NCBI GenBank assembly: GCA_903813345.2
Contig: CAIIXF020000011.1
Span: 32,418,166 to 32,482,165, forward strand
Source of the DNA: Owenia fusiformis
Taxonomy: Eukaryota; Annelida; Polychaeta; Sabellida; Oweniidae
Direction: 5' to 3'
DNA length: 64,000 nt
In this document: positions 15,201 to 23,655 of the stretch, one piece after another
Numbering within the stretch: position 1 is the first letter of the stretch
How the letters are laid out: each line of letters begins with the position of its first letter
Position numbers and translations under genes: made by a program
The notes under the pieces: model-generated
Database searches by the model: none
The model's input: the letters and a program-made list of their open reading frames with translations, nothing else
What the model was told of the DNA's origin: nothing

Positions 15201-16083
15201 TATCATCATATTTTCCTTTTACTCCTAAAGTTTTTTGTTTGTGCATCTGGAAAGGAAAACAACATTATCTGACAACAAAATAGAAATATAGTTCACAACG
15301 CAAAGACCTACAAATCATATAAAAATCATACACAATCCTCATTGAAAATCTGAAAATGTTCATTCTAAAACAATAATACTGAAAATAAACAATTGCTACT
15401 CTGTGCAAACTAACAAAAGCAAAAATATAAATTAATGAGTTTCTTTATTATAAATAGAAACACCTCCAAAATGCAAAAATGAGGCATTAACATGCAAAAT
15501 GTCATCACCTGCCATTTGTTACAGATGTCAACCACCAAAAACCAAATACCAACTGCCAAAAATAGTCCACAAAAACTTGGAGACTATAACAATATGTCAT
15601 CACATGTGGTGGTGACATAATACTAGGGTATCTTACTTTCATTGGGAATCCAGGCCTCATCATATTACTAGACCCATGTTCATTGAAGCGTGGATTCACA
15701 TCAACCAAGCTTGGTAACTCCAATCCATCTTTAATCATTTGTTGAATCTCCCTCGGTGATGCATGAATTGATAAGCCATGTGAAGATGAAGCATCTTTGC
15801 CTAATGAATCCTTGTCTTGAGAGAATGACAATGAAACATTGTATGATGTCTTTGTATTGTGTTCTGTTAATTCATTAGAATCCCTTCGCTGGGAGTTTGA
15901 GAGATCAATGCTTGCTACACTTTTCCCGCTACTTATTTGAGGCAGTCGTATATCTCCATTACTGGATCTGTGAGGAGTTTCATTGGACATGTTAGAAACA
16001 ACACGTCGGGTGTTTTCACCAAAACTAGACCAACCTGAGGAATCTAGTGAAGCCCATTGAACAGGTTTAGTCATGTGGCTCAT
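3227..16083 (-). CDS. Uncharacterised EF-hand-like, proline-rich protein; candidate ciliary protein
   Basis: Thirteen coding exons: 16083-15637, 15246-15146, 14589-14469, 13786-13706, 7684-7653, 7242-7099, 6494-6402, 5966-5800, 5260-5131, 4452-4326, 3821-3736, 3434-3359, 3292-3227. Every junction is GT..AG and phases match throughout; the sum, 1671 nt, gives 556 aa plus stop. Residues 1-149 are Ser-rich and low complexity. A basic helical segment lies at 224-250 (LERFLKHRRKLRQKIEKL), a Gln/Lys-rich stretch at about 255-300, and an acidic Pro-rich region at about 396-481. Near the C terminus is one EF-hand-like loop at 505-516, DTDMDGHVMFSQ, with Asp at positions 1, 3 and 5 but Gln at 12 instead of Glu, so calcium binding is doubtful. 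Exon 1 has an acceptor at 16097, so an upstream non-coding exon exists, probably ending at a donor near 16348. The last exon could instead splice at GTATAG (3252) and continue. Function unknown; the promoter motifs suggest RFX control. Confidence 0.8.
3491..3614. mobile_element. Short MITE, 'GTCACCACC' family, copy 1
   Basis: A ~120-bp element inside an intron of the EF-hand-like gene. It opens with GGCATTAACATGCAAAATG and contains short inverted ends: ATGTCACCACC at 3511-3521 and GGTGGTGACAT at 3603-3613. Related copies lie at 12957-13106, 15481-15620 and 21243-21340, all in introns in this window. Confidence 0.7.
4735..4821. mobile_element. 87-bp MITE with ~22-bp terminal inverted repeats
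   Basis: The ends GTCTTGCTTCAAGACC... and ...GGTTTTGAAGCAAGAC are inverted repeats. TA flanks both sides (4733-4734 and 4822-4823), so target-site duplication is TA. A run of C (11-12) lies inside the left arm. It sits in an intron of the EF-hand-like gene. Confidence 0.7.
5756..5795. mobile_element. Fragment of the Tigger/pogo-like MITE
   Basis: CAGTAAATCCTGTAAAGTGG followed by AACACCTCTG matches one end of the complete element at 13985-14138. Only one end is present. Confidence 0.5.
9042..9152. repeat. Degenerate ~30-bp tandem repeat
   Basis: Four to five imperfect copies of 'aatgtcaatatggcttaa' follow each other, with variants such as 'aatgtcaataaggcttaa' and 'aatgtcaatgtagctta'. Simple local duplication is the likely origin. 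Confidence 0.6.
9258..9343. mobile_element. 86-bp mariner-type MITE
   Basis: The ends CAGGGTGTCAATAAAGTCTC and GAGACTTTATGAACACCCTG form an imperfect inverted repeat of ~25 bp. TA flanks both sides (9256-9257, 9344-9345). CAGGGTG ends with TA duplication are typical of Tc1/mariner elements. Confidence 0.75.
10042..10740 (-). pseudogene. Decayed mariner/Tc1-like transposon with transposase remnant
   Basis: A TA followed by CAGGGTGTGCAAATGCC at 10040-10058 marks one end, with the same first seven bases as the MITE at 9258. The minus strand at about 10730-10440 encodes fragments typical of the C-terminal third of a mariner/Tc1 transposase: a WPPNTPG block that should continue into a DLNP-type motif, then in another frame WGYLEQL, and finally an 'IVKVKGGCIEHLF' tail. 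Frameshifts and stops break it, so it is dead. I do not see the opposite terminus clearly; 10740 is where recognisable similarity stops. Confidence 0.6.
10741..11430. repeat. Dispersed repeat blocks with gg/cc runs
   Basis: Two degenerate direct copies of a block containing 'tttttccatgt..ttcctctca' lie at 10741-10960 and 10965-11100. A further block at 11280-11420 is rich in GGGCCC and 'gggctca' and resembles 17030-17220 and 28010-28150. These look like fragments of one or two abundant interspersed repeats. Reading frames here overlap on both strands and show no conserved domain. Confidence 0.5.
12957..13106. mobile_element. 'GTCACCACC' MITE, copy 2
   Basis: Same opening (GGCATTAACATGCAAAATG) and same TGTCACCACCT end as copy 1, ending near 'aggtgatgacata'. 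A second broken copy of the opening motif is at 12914-12931, suggesting local duplication or nested insertion. Confidence 0.65.
13985..14138. mobile_element. 154-bp Tigger/pogo-like MITE
   Basis: CAGTAAAACCTGTCTAAGTG at the left end and CACTTTACAAATTCCACTG at the right end are inverted repeats. Each is flanked by TA (13983-13984, 14139-14140). The pattern of a CAGT start, an 'AACCTG' and 'GTGGAACACC' is characteristic of pogo/Tigger-derived MITEs. Confidence 0.7.
14687..14951. mobile_element. 265-bp MITE with GTTCAACAAG ends
   Basis: GTTCAACAAGTTAAACCC at the left end is matched by GGTTTAACTTGTTGAAC at the right end, with TA on each side (14685-14686, 14952-14953). The 'gtttaac' motif recurs inside. 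It lies in an intron of the EF-hand-like gene. Confidence 0.7.
15481..15620. mobile_element. 'GTCACCACC' MITE, copy 3
   Basis: A full-length copy with GGCATTAACATGCAAAATG at the left and GTGGTGGTGACATAA at the right, within the first coding intron of the EF-hand-like gene and only about 16 bp from the exon that ends at 15637. Confidence 0.7.
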
Positions 16084-16384
16084 TGATAGTTTAATCCTGC
16101 AAGTCAAAATGATACTTCTATTAGAAGGTAAAAAGCCTAATGTCATGCAGGTCAAATTGACAAAATCCATGAACTTTATTTTTGGCAATTTTTTAATTTA
16201 AAAAAAATCATGAAATTCAAAGCCCAATATCTACTCGAAAATGAACCAAAAACTAATAAAAAGTAGACAAAAATTTGCATTGGTGTGTCATTAATATAAA
16301 TAATGTATTACACTTGTTGAAAAGGAAAGACTACGAGAGATATTACCTTATTCTTGAGGCCTATTTCGAGTCATTTTTGAATCA

Positions 16385-16397
16385 TTTGCCTGGCGAC
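16385..16397. promoter_or_regulatory. X-box-like RFX site upstream of the EF-hand-like gene
   Basis: TTTGCC-T-GGCGAC (minus strand GTCGCC-A-GGCAAA) fits the RFX X-box pattern GTNRCC-N(0-3)-RGYAAC with one mismatch in each half. It lies next to the probable 5' non-coding exon (donor near 16348). RFX factors commonly drive ciliary genes; the assignment is by motif only. Confidence 0.45.
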
Positions 16398-16619
16398 ATG
16401 ACAACAAAGTTTTAAAAGTATTTTCACTTTTCATTTGTTTTTAACGTTCATAATCAACGTTACGCAGTACTTAAAAGTACCATAGAATTCAAGAATATGC
16501 ATTCATATATCCTTATAATGTCATAATATACTTGAAATCCAATAGTTTTACAGTAAAATTCGGATAAAACGATAAGATACACGAACTGTCTGTGCTCGGT
16601 TTTTAAAGTCAACCTTTAC

Positions 16620-16631
16620 TGCGCATGCGTA
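16620..16631. promoter_or_regulatory. NRF1-like palindrome
   Basis: TGCGCATGCGTA contains the palindromic core GCGCATGCG bound by NRF1/EWG-type factors. It is about 540 bp upstream of the first ATG of the EF-hand-like gene and may mark its promoter. Confidence 0.4.
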
Positions 16632-16759
16632 ATTTGTAAAGAAAAAATGTTGTAGTGAGACTCTAACTAGCTTTAGCGAAAGGAAATTAAAGAGGTACAA
16701 GCTGAGTTTTAGGAAATATGAATATTCCTATAAATTAGTAGAACAATCAGTCATAATCT

Positions 16760-17260
16760 TCATTAATGTTTTTAAAGATGTTGGAAGCTACTTTGAAGAA
16801 TGGCATAGACGGCAAGCAGAGGGGGAGCTGGGGGAGCGGAAGCTCCCCCATGTCCAGAAATTCTTTCAAAATCATGCAGTTTTTCACCATTCTGAGAATT
16901 TTTCGCATGATTTTTAGCCAAAATTGTGAAAAAGCTCCCCCCTGGAAAAAAGCTCCCCCTCCTGGTAAAAGTTGGCTACGGGCAAGGATTGTGGTCACAT
17001 TCACAAAGGAACACATGCACATACCCCTGTGGCGGATCCAGAAATTAACAAGGGGGAGGGCCCCTAAAACCCAAAATTGGGCTCAAATTTTGGAAAAGTA
17101 AGGGCCATTATTTGATAAATTGGCCAAAAAAGGCCAAATTATGACCAAAAAGGCCAATTTTTTTGATGCCCTACAAAATTTTGGGGCCTAAATCTAAAAT
17201 TGTTTCTGGGCCTCCCACCCTGATCTGCCACTGCACCCAGTTTATTGATGTCTACTAATC
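16760..17260. repeat. Dispersed repeat with C/G-run 'agctccccc' and 'gggcccc' blocks
   Basis: Contains repeated 'aagctccccc' motifs (16845-16970), 'ggtaaaagttggctac' (16964-16979) and a 'gtggcggatccag' motif (17029-17041) leading into 'agggcccctaaaaccc'. Similar 'ggcggatc' plus 'gggccccttaaaccc' text occurs at 27965-28060. Open frames on both strands (16747-17101) are products of this low-complexity composition and have no recognisable domain. Confidence 0.55.
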
Positions 17261-17268
17261 ACTTTTTG

Positions 17269-17353
17269 CACAGTCAGTATGCAGTTGATTTGGGGCAAAC
17301 CCAAATCATTAGTTCACCTTTCTTTGCCCAAATCAAAATGCATACTGACTGTG
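17269..17353. mobile_element. 85-bp hairpin/MITE
   Basis: CACAGTCAGTATGCA at the left and TGCATACTGACTGTG at the right are perfect inverted repeats; pairing continues weakly inward (GATTTGGG/CCCAAATC). No clear target duplication seen. Confidence 0.6.
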
Positions 17354-18074
17354 ATTTTATGAACTTTCTGGAGTGTCTACAGAAATGGCCTTGAACATCG
17401 ATTTTACAAGTATGCATAATTAAAGCCCCTCCGCCATCTAAAATACCAAAATCAGTATAAACAGTAAGAAGTGACATGGGTCATATTCAGGTTATATTCA
17501 GGCCCATGGAGGAGGGGTTCACTTTTCAAAAATTCCAAGGGGGTCACACTTGACAACTTTGCCCCAAAATCAAGTGAAAAGTGCACAATTTTGAAAAAGG
17601 CCCCATTTTTCACAAGTCATTGTTCCTTTTACAGTAGACAATGACTGTTCCTATAGGAATTGTAAGTTACTATTATACCAAAAACAACCCCTGGGGGAAT
17701 GGATAGTCTACCTCACCAAACTTTACAGAAAAAATCATTCATTCAGATTCCAATGATAGTACAATATCCTCTTGCATTCCCCTGAATAATTTCATTGTAC
17801 AATGCTTAGATATCACCAACAAGATTTTTCATACACTGTACATATAAACAAACAATACTTTATTTTTATTTATAATATGTACAATTTTATTATTTTTTCA
17901 TATATATACATAACATGCTATATACAACGTTTTCTATCTGGAATACTTGACATGTAGCCGCAGAAATATGTGAAAAATTTGAGGAAATCAGGCACATTCC
18001 CAGTGACATCTATTTGAGCTTATCTTATTATTTCAGAAACCCACTTTTTTATTCTTCTGTAGATTTCAATCTTA

Positions 18075-19166
18075 GTACCCCGGACAAGTTGTATGATGCA
18101 GTCGTTTTTTTACTCTATATTTGCAATAGAACAACCATTCTTATTGAAATTTTCATATTTTATTCTGGAGACAATTTCTAACATGGAAAAAAATATTTTA
18201 ATGAAATTCCTAATTTTATGAATTTGATAGTCTATTCAAAAACACTCCACTGTCAATAAAATACAGGTCTTGCTTGAACAATTAAACTTTTAACGTCATT
18301 TCAGATTGTCTAGCTATTGATTTTCTGGCAGCATAAAGTCTTTCCAGATGTATTTGATGCCATATTAATTATGGCTGATTATTGTTATTCATTTTTGTCA
18401 TATTCAATAGGCCTTATATTATTACAGTGCATTAGGCCAATGAAAACTTGTCACTCTAGGTCACGTTTTCTCTGAAATGCACCTTTTTCTCAACTGGGTT
18501 TTTCAACCACCGCCATTCAGCATGCAAGACCGCGGCGCGTAAATTGTACCATGCTTTTAAAATGTCAGGTCTCCCTGACAATTTCACGATAAAATTTGAC
18601 AGTTATATTAACATCTCTGAAGGATCTAATGCCAAGAATAGTTCAAATTGGAGATTTGTAATGTTTTACTTCATTTTGGACAGTATTGAACAGTTCGATC
18701 GGGTTGAACTCATGTCCGTGGACAAGAAGATTAGCCTCCTCTATCTGGGCTCAATCTAGGGAACGCTTCACAAAACGAGACCCAGAGTAACAAGTTTTTA
18801 TTGGCCTGATGCACTGTAATAATATTGAATATAACTCAAGTGAATAACAATAATCAGCCATAATTATTAATATGGCAACAGATATATCTGGAAAGACTTA
18901 AGGCGGCCGATAATTCAATAGCCAGACAATATTTGAAATGACGTTAAAAGTTCAATTGTTCAAGCAAAAACCTGTATTTTATTGACAGTGTAGTGTTTTT
19001 GAAAAAAGCCCGTCAAAATCATAAAATTGGAAATTTTGATAAAATATTTATTTTCCATGTTGGAAATTGTCTCTAGAATAAATCTTGAAAATTTCAATAA
19101 GAATGGTTGTCCTATTGCAAATATAGAGTAAAAAAACGACTGCATCATACAACCTGTCCGGGGTAC
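18075..19166. mobile_element. 1.1-kb foldback DNA transposon with GTACCCC ends
   Basis: Two ~390-400-bp arms are imperfect inverted repeats: the left arm runs from 18075 (GTACCCCGGACAAGTTGTAT) to about 18465, and the right arm from about 18777 to 19166 (ending GTCCGGGGTAC). Both outer ends are flanked by TA (18073-18074, 19167-19168). The ~300-bp centre carries a 71-codon plus-strand frame (18544-18759) with no recognised domain. The terminal heptamer and TA duplication are shared with the element at 29410-37893, so both belong to one family or superfamily. Confidence 0.75.
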
Positions 19167-19491
19167 TAAAATGAGTTGTAAACGATAGATCTATTTTTTA
19201 AATGTTAGGTTTATATTGTATTATATTCAAATTCCATCACTTTTTAACTATATATCTGCTTTAAATGGGCCTATTAGCCTTTTGTGGCAATGGGAATTCG
19301 ACAATGACCTTTTTAATTCTACTTTTATGATTTTTTTTTCATTTTGAGGTAGTGCTAGTATATTGTAGCTTTGTAAATGATTTTAATTCCCTTTGAGTAA
19401 GTTGTCCTGATACTCATTCTCAAATGAGTTCACATTTCCAGGTGTTCACTCGAGGCCACGTTAGAGTAGTGTCCATATGCAATGAATCTAA

Positions 19492-22400
19492 TTAATGAAT
19501 GGCTTTGCGAATCAGTTCCTTTTGATCAGGAGAAAGTTGTGTAGGGAATTCAATGTCAAATGTAATGATCAGATCTCCTTTCGTCTCAGGATCATTTGAA
19601 TATGGCATACCCTCTTTGGGAACAGATTTTGTGTACTTGGGACTGAAACAAACAAAAAACACAATTACATACATATAATTTTTGAGTGGAATTTTAGATT
19701 CATACATAATTTTCATATATTATGATGATGCAAATGGATGTGATTTAAGTAAAGAGGTGTATGATCTGATATCTAATAATGACTAATTACTATTCCACTC
19801 AATGCAATGCAATTATGAAAGTTTCTGAGATAAATCTGATATTGTATAACATCTATAATATGCAGTATATAATCTAATCTTTGAAATCAATATCACCACA
19901 ATAAAAATGATATGACTCAAAATCATATGTCACATATAGGCACTTATGTTAATAGAAAGTCACTTACTTTACAATATCATTTATAGGGACATGCAGGACT
20001 CTATCATCTAATGTGTTCACTTCAATGACTGTATTAGTGAGTGCCTTCCCTAGTGGAATATTGGCTGTGTAGACCAGGTCCACCCCCTCCCTACGAAATC
20101 TATTGTGTGGTTTATCTTTTACAATGAAGACAATATCAGCTGAAATGAACAAAGAATATATTTTAATCATGCTGTAATATGCTTCCAATATAATTTTCAC
20201 GTAAAATCAGCACCTTTAGCATGAGAGCAAGAATCTGACAGGTTGTATATACAAATGTTAATCAAAATGTATTACAATGAAGGTTCAAGTATCAAAGGGC
20301 ACTAAAAGTGTCCCTTTTAACAAGCAGTGCCTTTTTATTATATTTTTGGATATTTACAAAAAATACCACAAAAGATTGTCTTTGTCTTGCTTACTACTTA
20401 ATGAACTTATTTAGATATTGAATATTTAAACAGGTATTTTGCTCATAATTTTTATGAGCATAATGCCCCTTTAACTATTCATTCTTAGTGAGGAAATGTG
20501 ATCTTGGTTACTAGTAGGTGCCTTTAAGTTGAAATGGATTTTAACATACCTGGTACATTGTTTGGTCCCTGATCTCCTTCTTGTGGGAATGTGATCTTGG
20601 TGCCTGGCTTCCAGCCTCTCTTCACTGTTATTGTTAGAATCTTGTCTCTGATACTGGATGTGTGGCCATCTTCATTCATAACCTACAAGTACAATTTATG
20701 AAAAATAAATATTTTCAAAGATCTATGCCCTTATAGTGGTTGAATTTAAAGTTTAAAAATAACTAAAATAATACGTATAATCAAAAAAACACATATTTTT
20801 TCTTCAAAATGTCTATCAATCCAGATACATAGAAGAACACAAGCTAGGTTTTAAACTGGTTAAAGCTTGGGCTACATTGAGGATCAAACCACCCCTATAC
20901 TGTTTTATCCTTACCCTACGTGAAATTTTCATCTTTTTCACACAGCCATGGAATATTTCTTCTAGTGAAAGGTAAAGGTCTCTTTCTATAGCAGGATCTT
21001 GCTTCTTGCGTCCTCTCCCATGTAAACCACCGAATCCCATACTCAGGTCACCATCCACATTGTCAAAGAATTCTGTAAAAATTAGAAATAATTGTTTAAT
21101 CAAAAATAATTTATTCCACTCAACATGATAAGCAATCTATAGTACAAAATTTAAATGTAGCAGATCAAATAATAAAAGTGAATGTTCATTTAGGTTCAAT
21201 CACCTTCATTGGTGGTAAACAAATTACAAAATTCTAAATAATACAAGGCATTAACATGCGAAATGTCACTATCTGCCATTTGTTACAGATGCTGACCACC
21301 AAACACAAACTGCCAAACACCATCTACAAAAAATTGTCACAACTTGTACAAATTATTACTCTACCTTGGAATGGATTGTCTCCTCCAAAGAAATCTCTGA
21401 AGACTTTGTCAGCATTTCCGTGGAATGTGTAGCCACCAGTCCAGGCTCCTGATTCTCCACTGCCCTCTGGCACACCATTTTTCAACCCCTCTTCACCAAA
21501 CTGATCGTATGTAGCACGCTTTCGAGCTAAAGACAAAATTATAGTAAAAGTTGTAAAACAAGTATTATACCTGTACTGGCTGGAAAATATCATAATGATA
21601 AAAATCATATGTAAATAACAAATGGATTAGACAATGTAGATTAGTCTTATTTACAAAGATACAAAGCAAACATAACATATATTTTTATGATATACATGTA
21701 GGCCTAGCATGCCCAGACTGGAAATTCAAAATATAAATAAAACACAATTTGCAAACAACAATTAAAAGAATCTAATTGGTGGATTTAGATAAAAAATAAT
21801 GTTACCAATATCATAACAAGTAATAATATATCATGTTTTACTTACGATCTGAAAGAACATCGTAAGCTTCTGCAACCTGCCTAAATTTTTCATGTGCTAT
21901 CTGATCACTTGGATTCTTTTCGGGATGGTGCTTGAGGGAAAGTTTTCGAAACCTGAAAGAGTTGAATGTATTGTTTTCACATAAATGGATACAAAACTAA
22001 GGTATAATGCCGATAAATCATAGTGCTCTTGATTGCTTGTAAATTTTTGTTTTTTCACTACATCCAGGCAATGGACTAGCATTTACAAGGGACACTCAAT
22101 TCAGGGTCAATCCTTAGATGACATTATTTTCATCATGTGACACTTCACCTCCTTAGTCATTTATTTTAGCCGATTTAGTTTCAATAGACTTTTGGGGTTT
22201 TCAGCCTCTAATATCTTTATATAAGAGTGATACCAACAGACTAATTATTATGCCTATAAACTGTATGTAGTTTATATTCCCTTTATCAACATATTACTCT
22301 CTCAATTGATTCCTGTGAATCTGATAGTTCATACAAATAAGCATGATCATAAATCACTACTCCCATTGTAAAAATATCAAGAGGTACCGCCTCTTAGAAC

Positions 22401-23234
22401 ATTAACATGGTCTTTCTCTTAATATTAGTGGAAGGGCTGAGGTATGGAGGATTATCCCCGATCACTACAAAAAGTTACTCCTTTGAATGAACCTTGTTCT
22501 CTGTTTCAACTTCTGAAACAATCTGTACTGTAGTTCTATTTTATTTGCGGTGGATTTGCTGTTTTGAACATTTGGCGGCTACTTAATTTGGTGGACTTTG
22601 GAATATTGAAAAGCACCAGAGCATGGCAGATCCCACCAGGGAGGATTCTGGTGCAACTGAAAGTCAACAAATGAAAGCTGACAATGGAAAATCGATGATA
22701 TTTAAATTGCATGACCTCTACTGACTTTAAATGACTGTCACCTTTATAAAATTAATTCTTTTTTAATTTAATTTCGAGGGAATTTGGCAGCAACTTAATT
22801 TGGCGGACTTAAACAATATGGTGAATCCGGCAAATTAAAATGGCTGCCAAATTAAGTAAAAATACAGTTATCTGAGAGAAAGCACTTCCCTCACGCGCAC
22901 TCCCCTCACGCGCACTAGCCCTGCAGATAGCTCAGCTCTATACATGGTGACTACTGGAAACATCCTACTGTTACATTCATGACAGAGATAAAGTGGAGGC
23001 TAGAATACATATTATTTCAGCTTTGCATACATGTGATTGAAATAATAAATAGCCCATTGATTATTTTCCATTCTGCAAGTGCTGAGTCGAGTGCAATTGC
23101 AAAAATAGAAAATTGGAAAAAAGGTTTTTTAATTTCTTATGATATTTTAGGTAAATCAACACTTACGCCTTTTTTATATCAGCATCTTTAGCACTCCTTT
23201 TAAGATCAAGTATGTTGTAGTAGTCTTGTCCCAT
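19492..23234 (-). CDS. DNAJB13: DnaJ homolog subfamily B member 13 (radial-spoke Hsp40), complete
   Basis: Seven exons (23234-23167, 21952-21846, 21526-21365, 21072-20915, 20682-20550, 20139-19968, 19642-19492) join in frame to 951 nt, 316 aa, the length I recall for the human protein. The start MGQDYYNIL is the family's own. The J domain covers about residues 1-68; its HPD motif reads H32-P33-E34, a change like the HPL of the mammalian protein, so Hsp70 stimulation is probably weak or lost. A short linker with FHGNADKVF and FFGGDNPF leads to a type II (no zinc finger) C-terminal substrate domain containing GRKKQDP, LYLSLEE, KISRR, GDQGPNN and PLGKALT. In other animals it is a radial-spoke component of motile cilia and sperm flagella (ortholog of algal RSP16). 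It is transcribed away from CFAP47. Confidence 0.96.
21243..21340. mobile_element. 'GTCACCACC' MITE, truncated copy 4
   Basis: Begins ACAAGGCATTAACATGCG and continues through the 'gccatttgttacagatgctgaccacc' type interior, but lacks the right inverted end. It is in the intron between DNAJB13 exons 3 and 4. Confidence 0.6.
22540..22925. repeat. Interspersed repeat in the first DNAJB13 intron
   Basis: Several inverted and direct copies of an 'aatttggcggactt'/'ttaatttggc' motif (for example 22571-22605, 22785-22812 and, inverted, 22828-22857) suggest a MITE pair or foldback remnant. A direct duplication of CCCCTCACGCGCACT-like text follows at 22884-22917. No gene is seen. Confidence 0.45.
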
Positions 23235-23655
23235 GATTTACTGTCAAATTTGACTAAAAACGTGAAAGTTCAATCAAAACAAAAAATTCAAGAAAGTTTA
23301 TTTCCAATATGGCGGATCGCCTGGCAACCATTCGAAATATCAGTTTAGTATTTGAACATGATGGTCAAATTCGAGATAACTATGCCATATTTTTAAAATC
23401 GCTTGCTTGCATAAATTAAATTTATATATATGTATAATGAAAATATGTCGATTATATTCCAAAACTATGTAATAAATAAGTTTTAAATAGTACGAAAATA
23501 AAGAGTGAATTATCCACAGCAACAATTTTAAAACTTTCACTTGCAAAATATTACCTGCTTTTATATCAAAATATCGTATGTTCAGGCGTCCGATCAATTC
23601 CTCAAATATGCAGAAATAACGATCATACTTTCGAGTTCCACCCAGAATTGTAATA
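23235..23655. promoter_or_regulatory. Divergent promoter interval of DNAJB13 and CFAP47
   Basis: Only 421 bp separate the two start codons, which point away from each other. The interval contains no repeat and no conserved frame. An X-box-like site lies at 23316-23328, and a CCAAT-like 'tccaatatggcgga' sits just before it. Both genes encode axonemal proteins, so shared control is plausible. Confidence 0.65.
23316..23328. promoter_or_regulatory. X-box-like RFX site between DNAJB13 and CFAP47
   Basis: ATCGCC-T-GGCAAC fits GTNRCC-N(0-3)-RGYAAC with a perfect right half and one mismatch in the left half (A for G). It lies 82 bp upstream of the DNAJB13 ATG and 328 bp upstream of the CFAP47 ATG. 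The same spacer base and overall form recur at 16385-16397. Confidence 0.55.

Noticed and set aside
16747-17101. Overlapping 91-111-codon frames on both strands
   Set aside because: They lie in a dispersed G/C-run repeat, have no domain and no splice context.
18544-18759. 71-codon frame in the centre of the foldback element
   Set aside because: No recognisable domain and no relation to the DDE core of the related element; kept only as a note.
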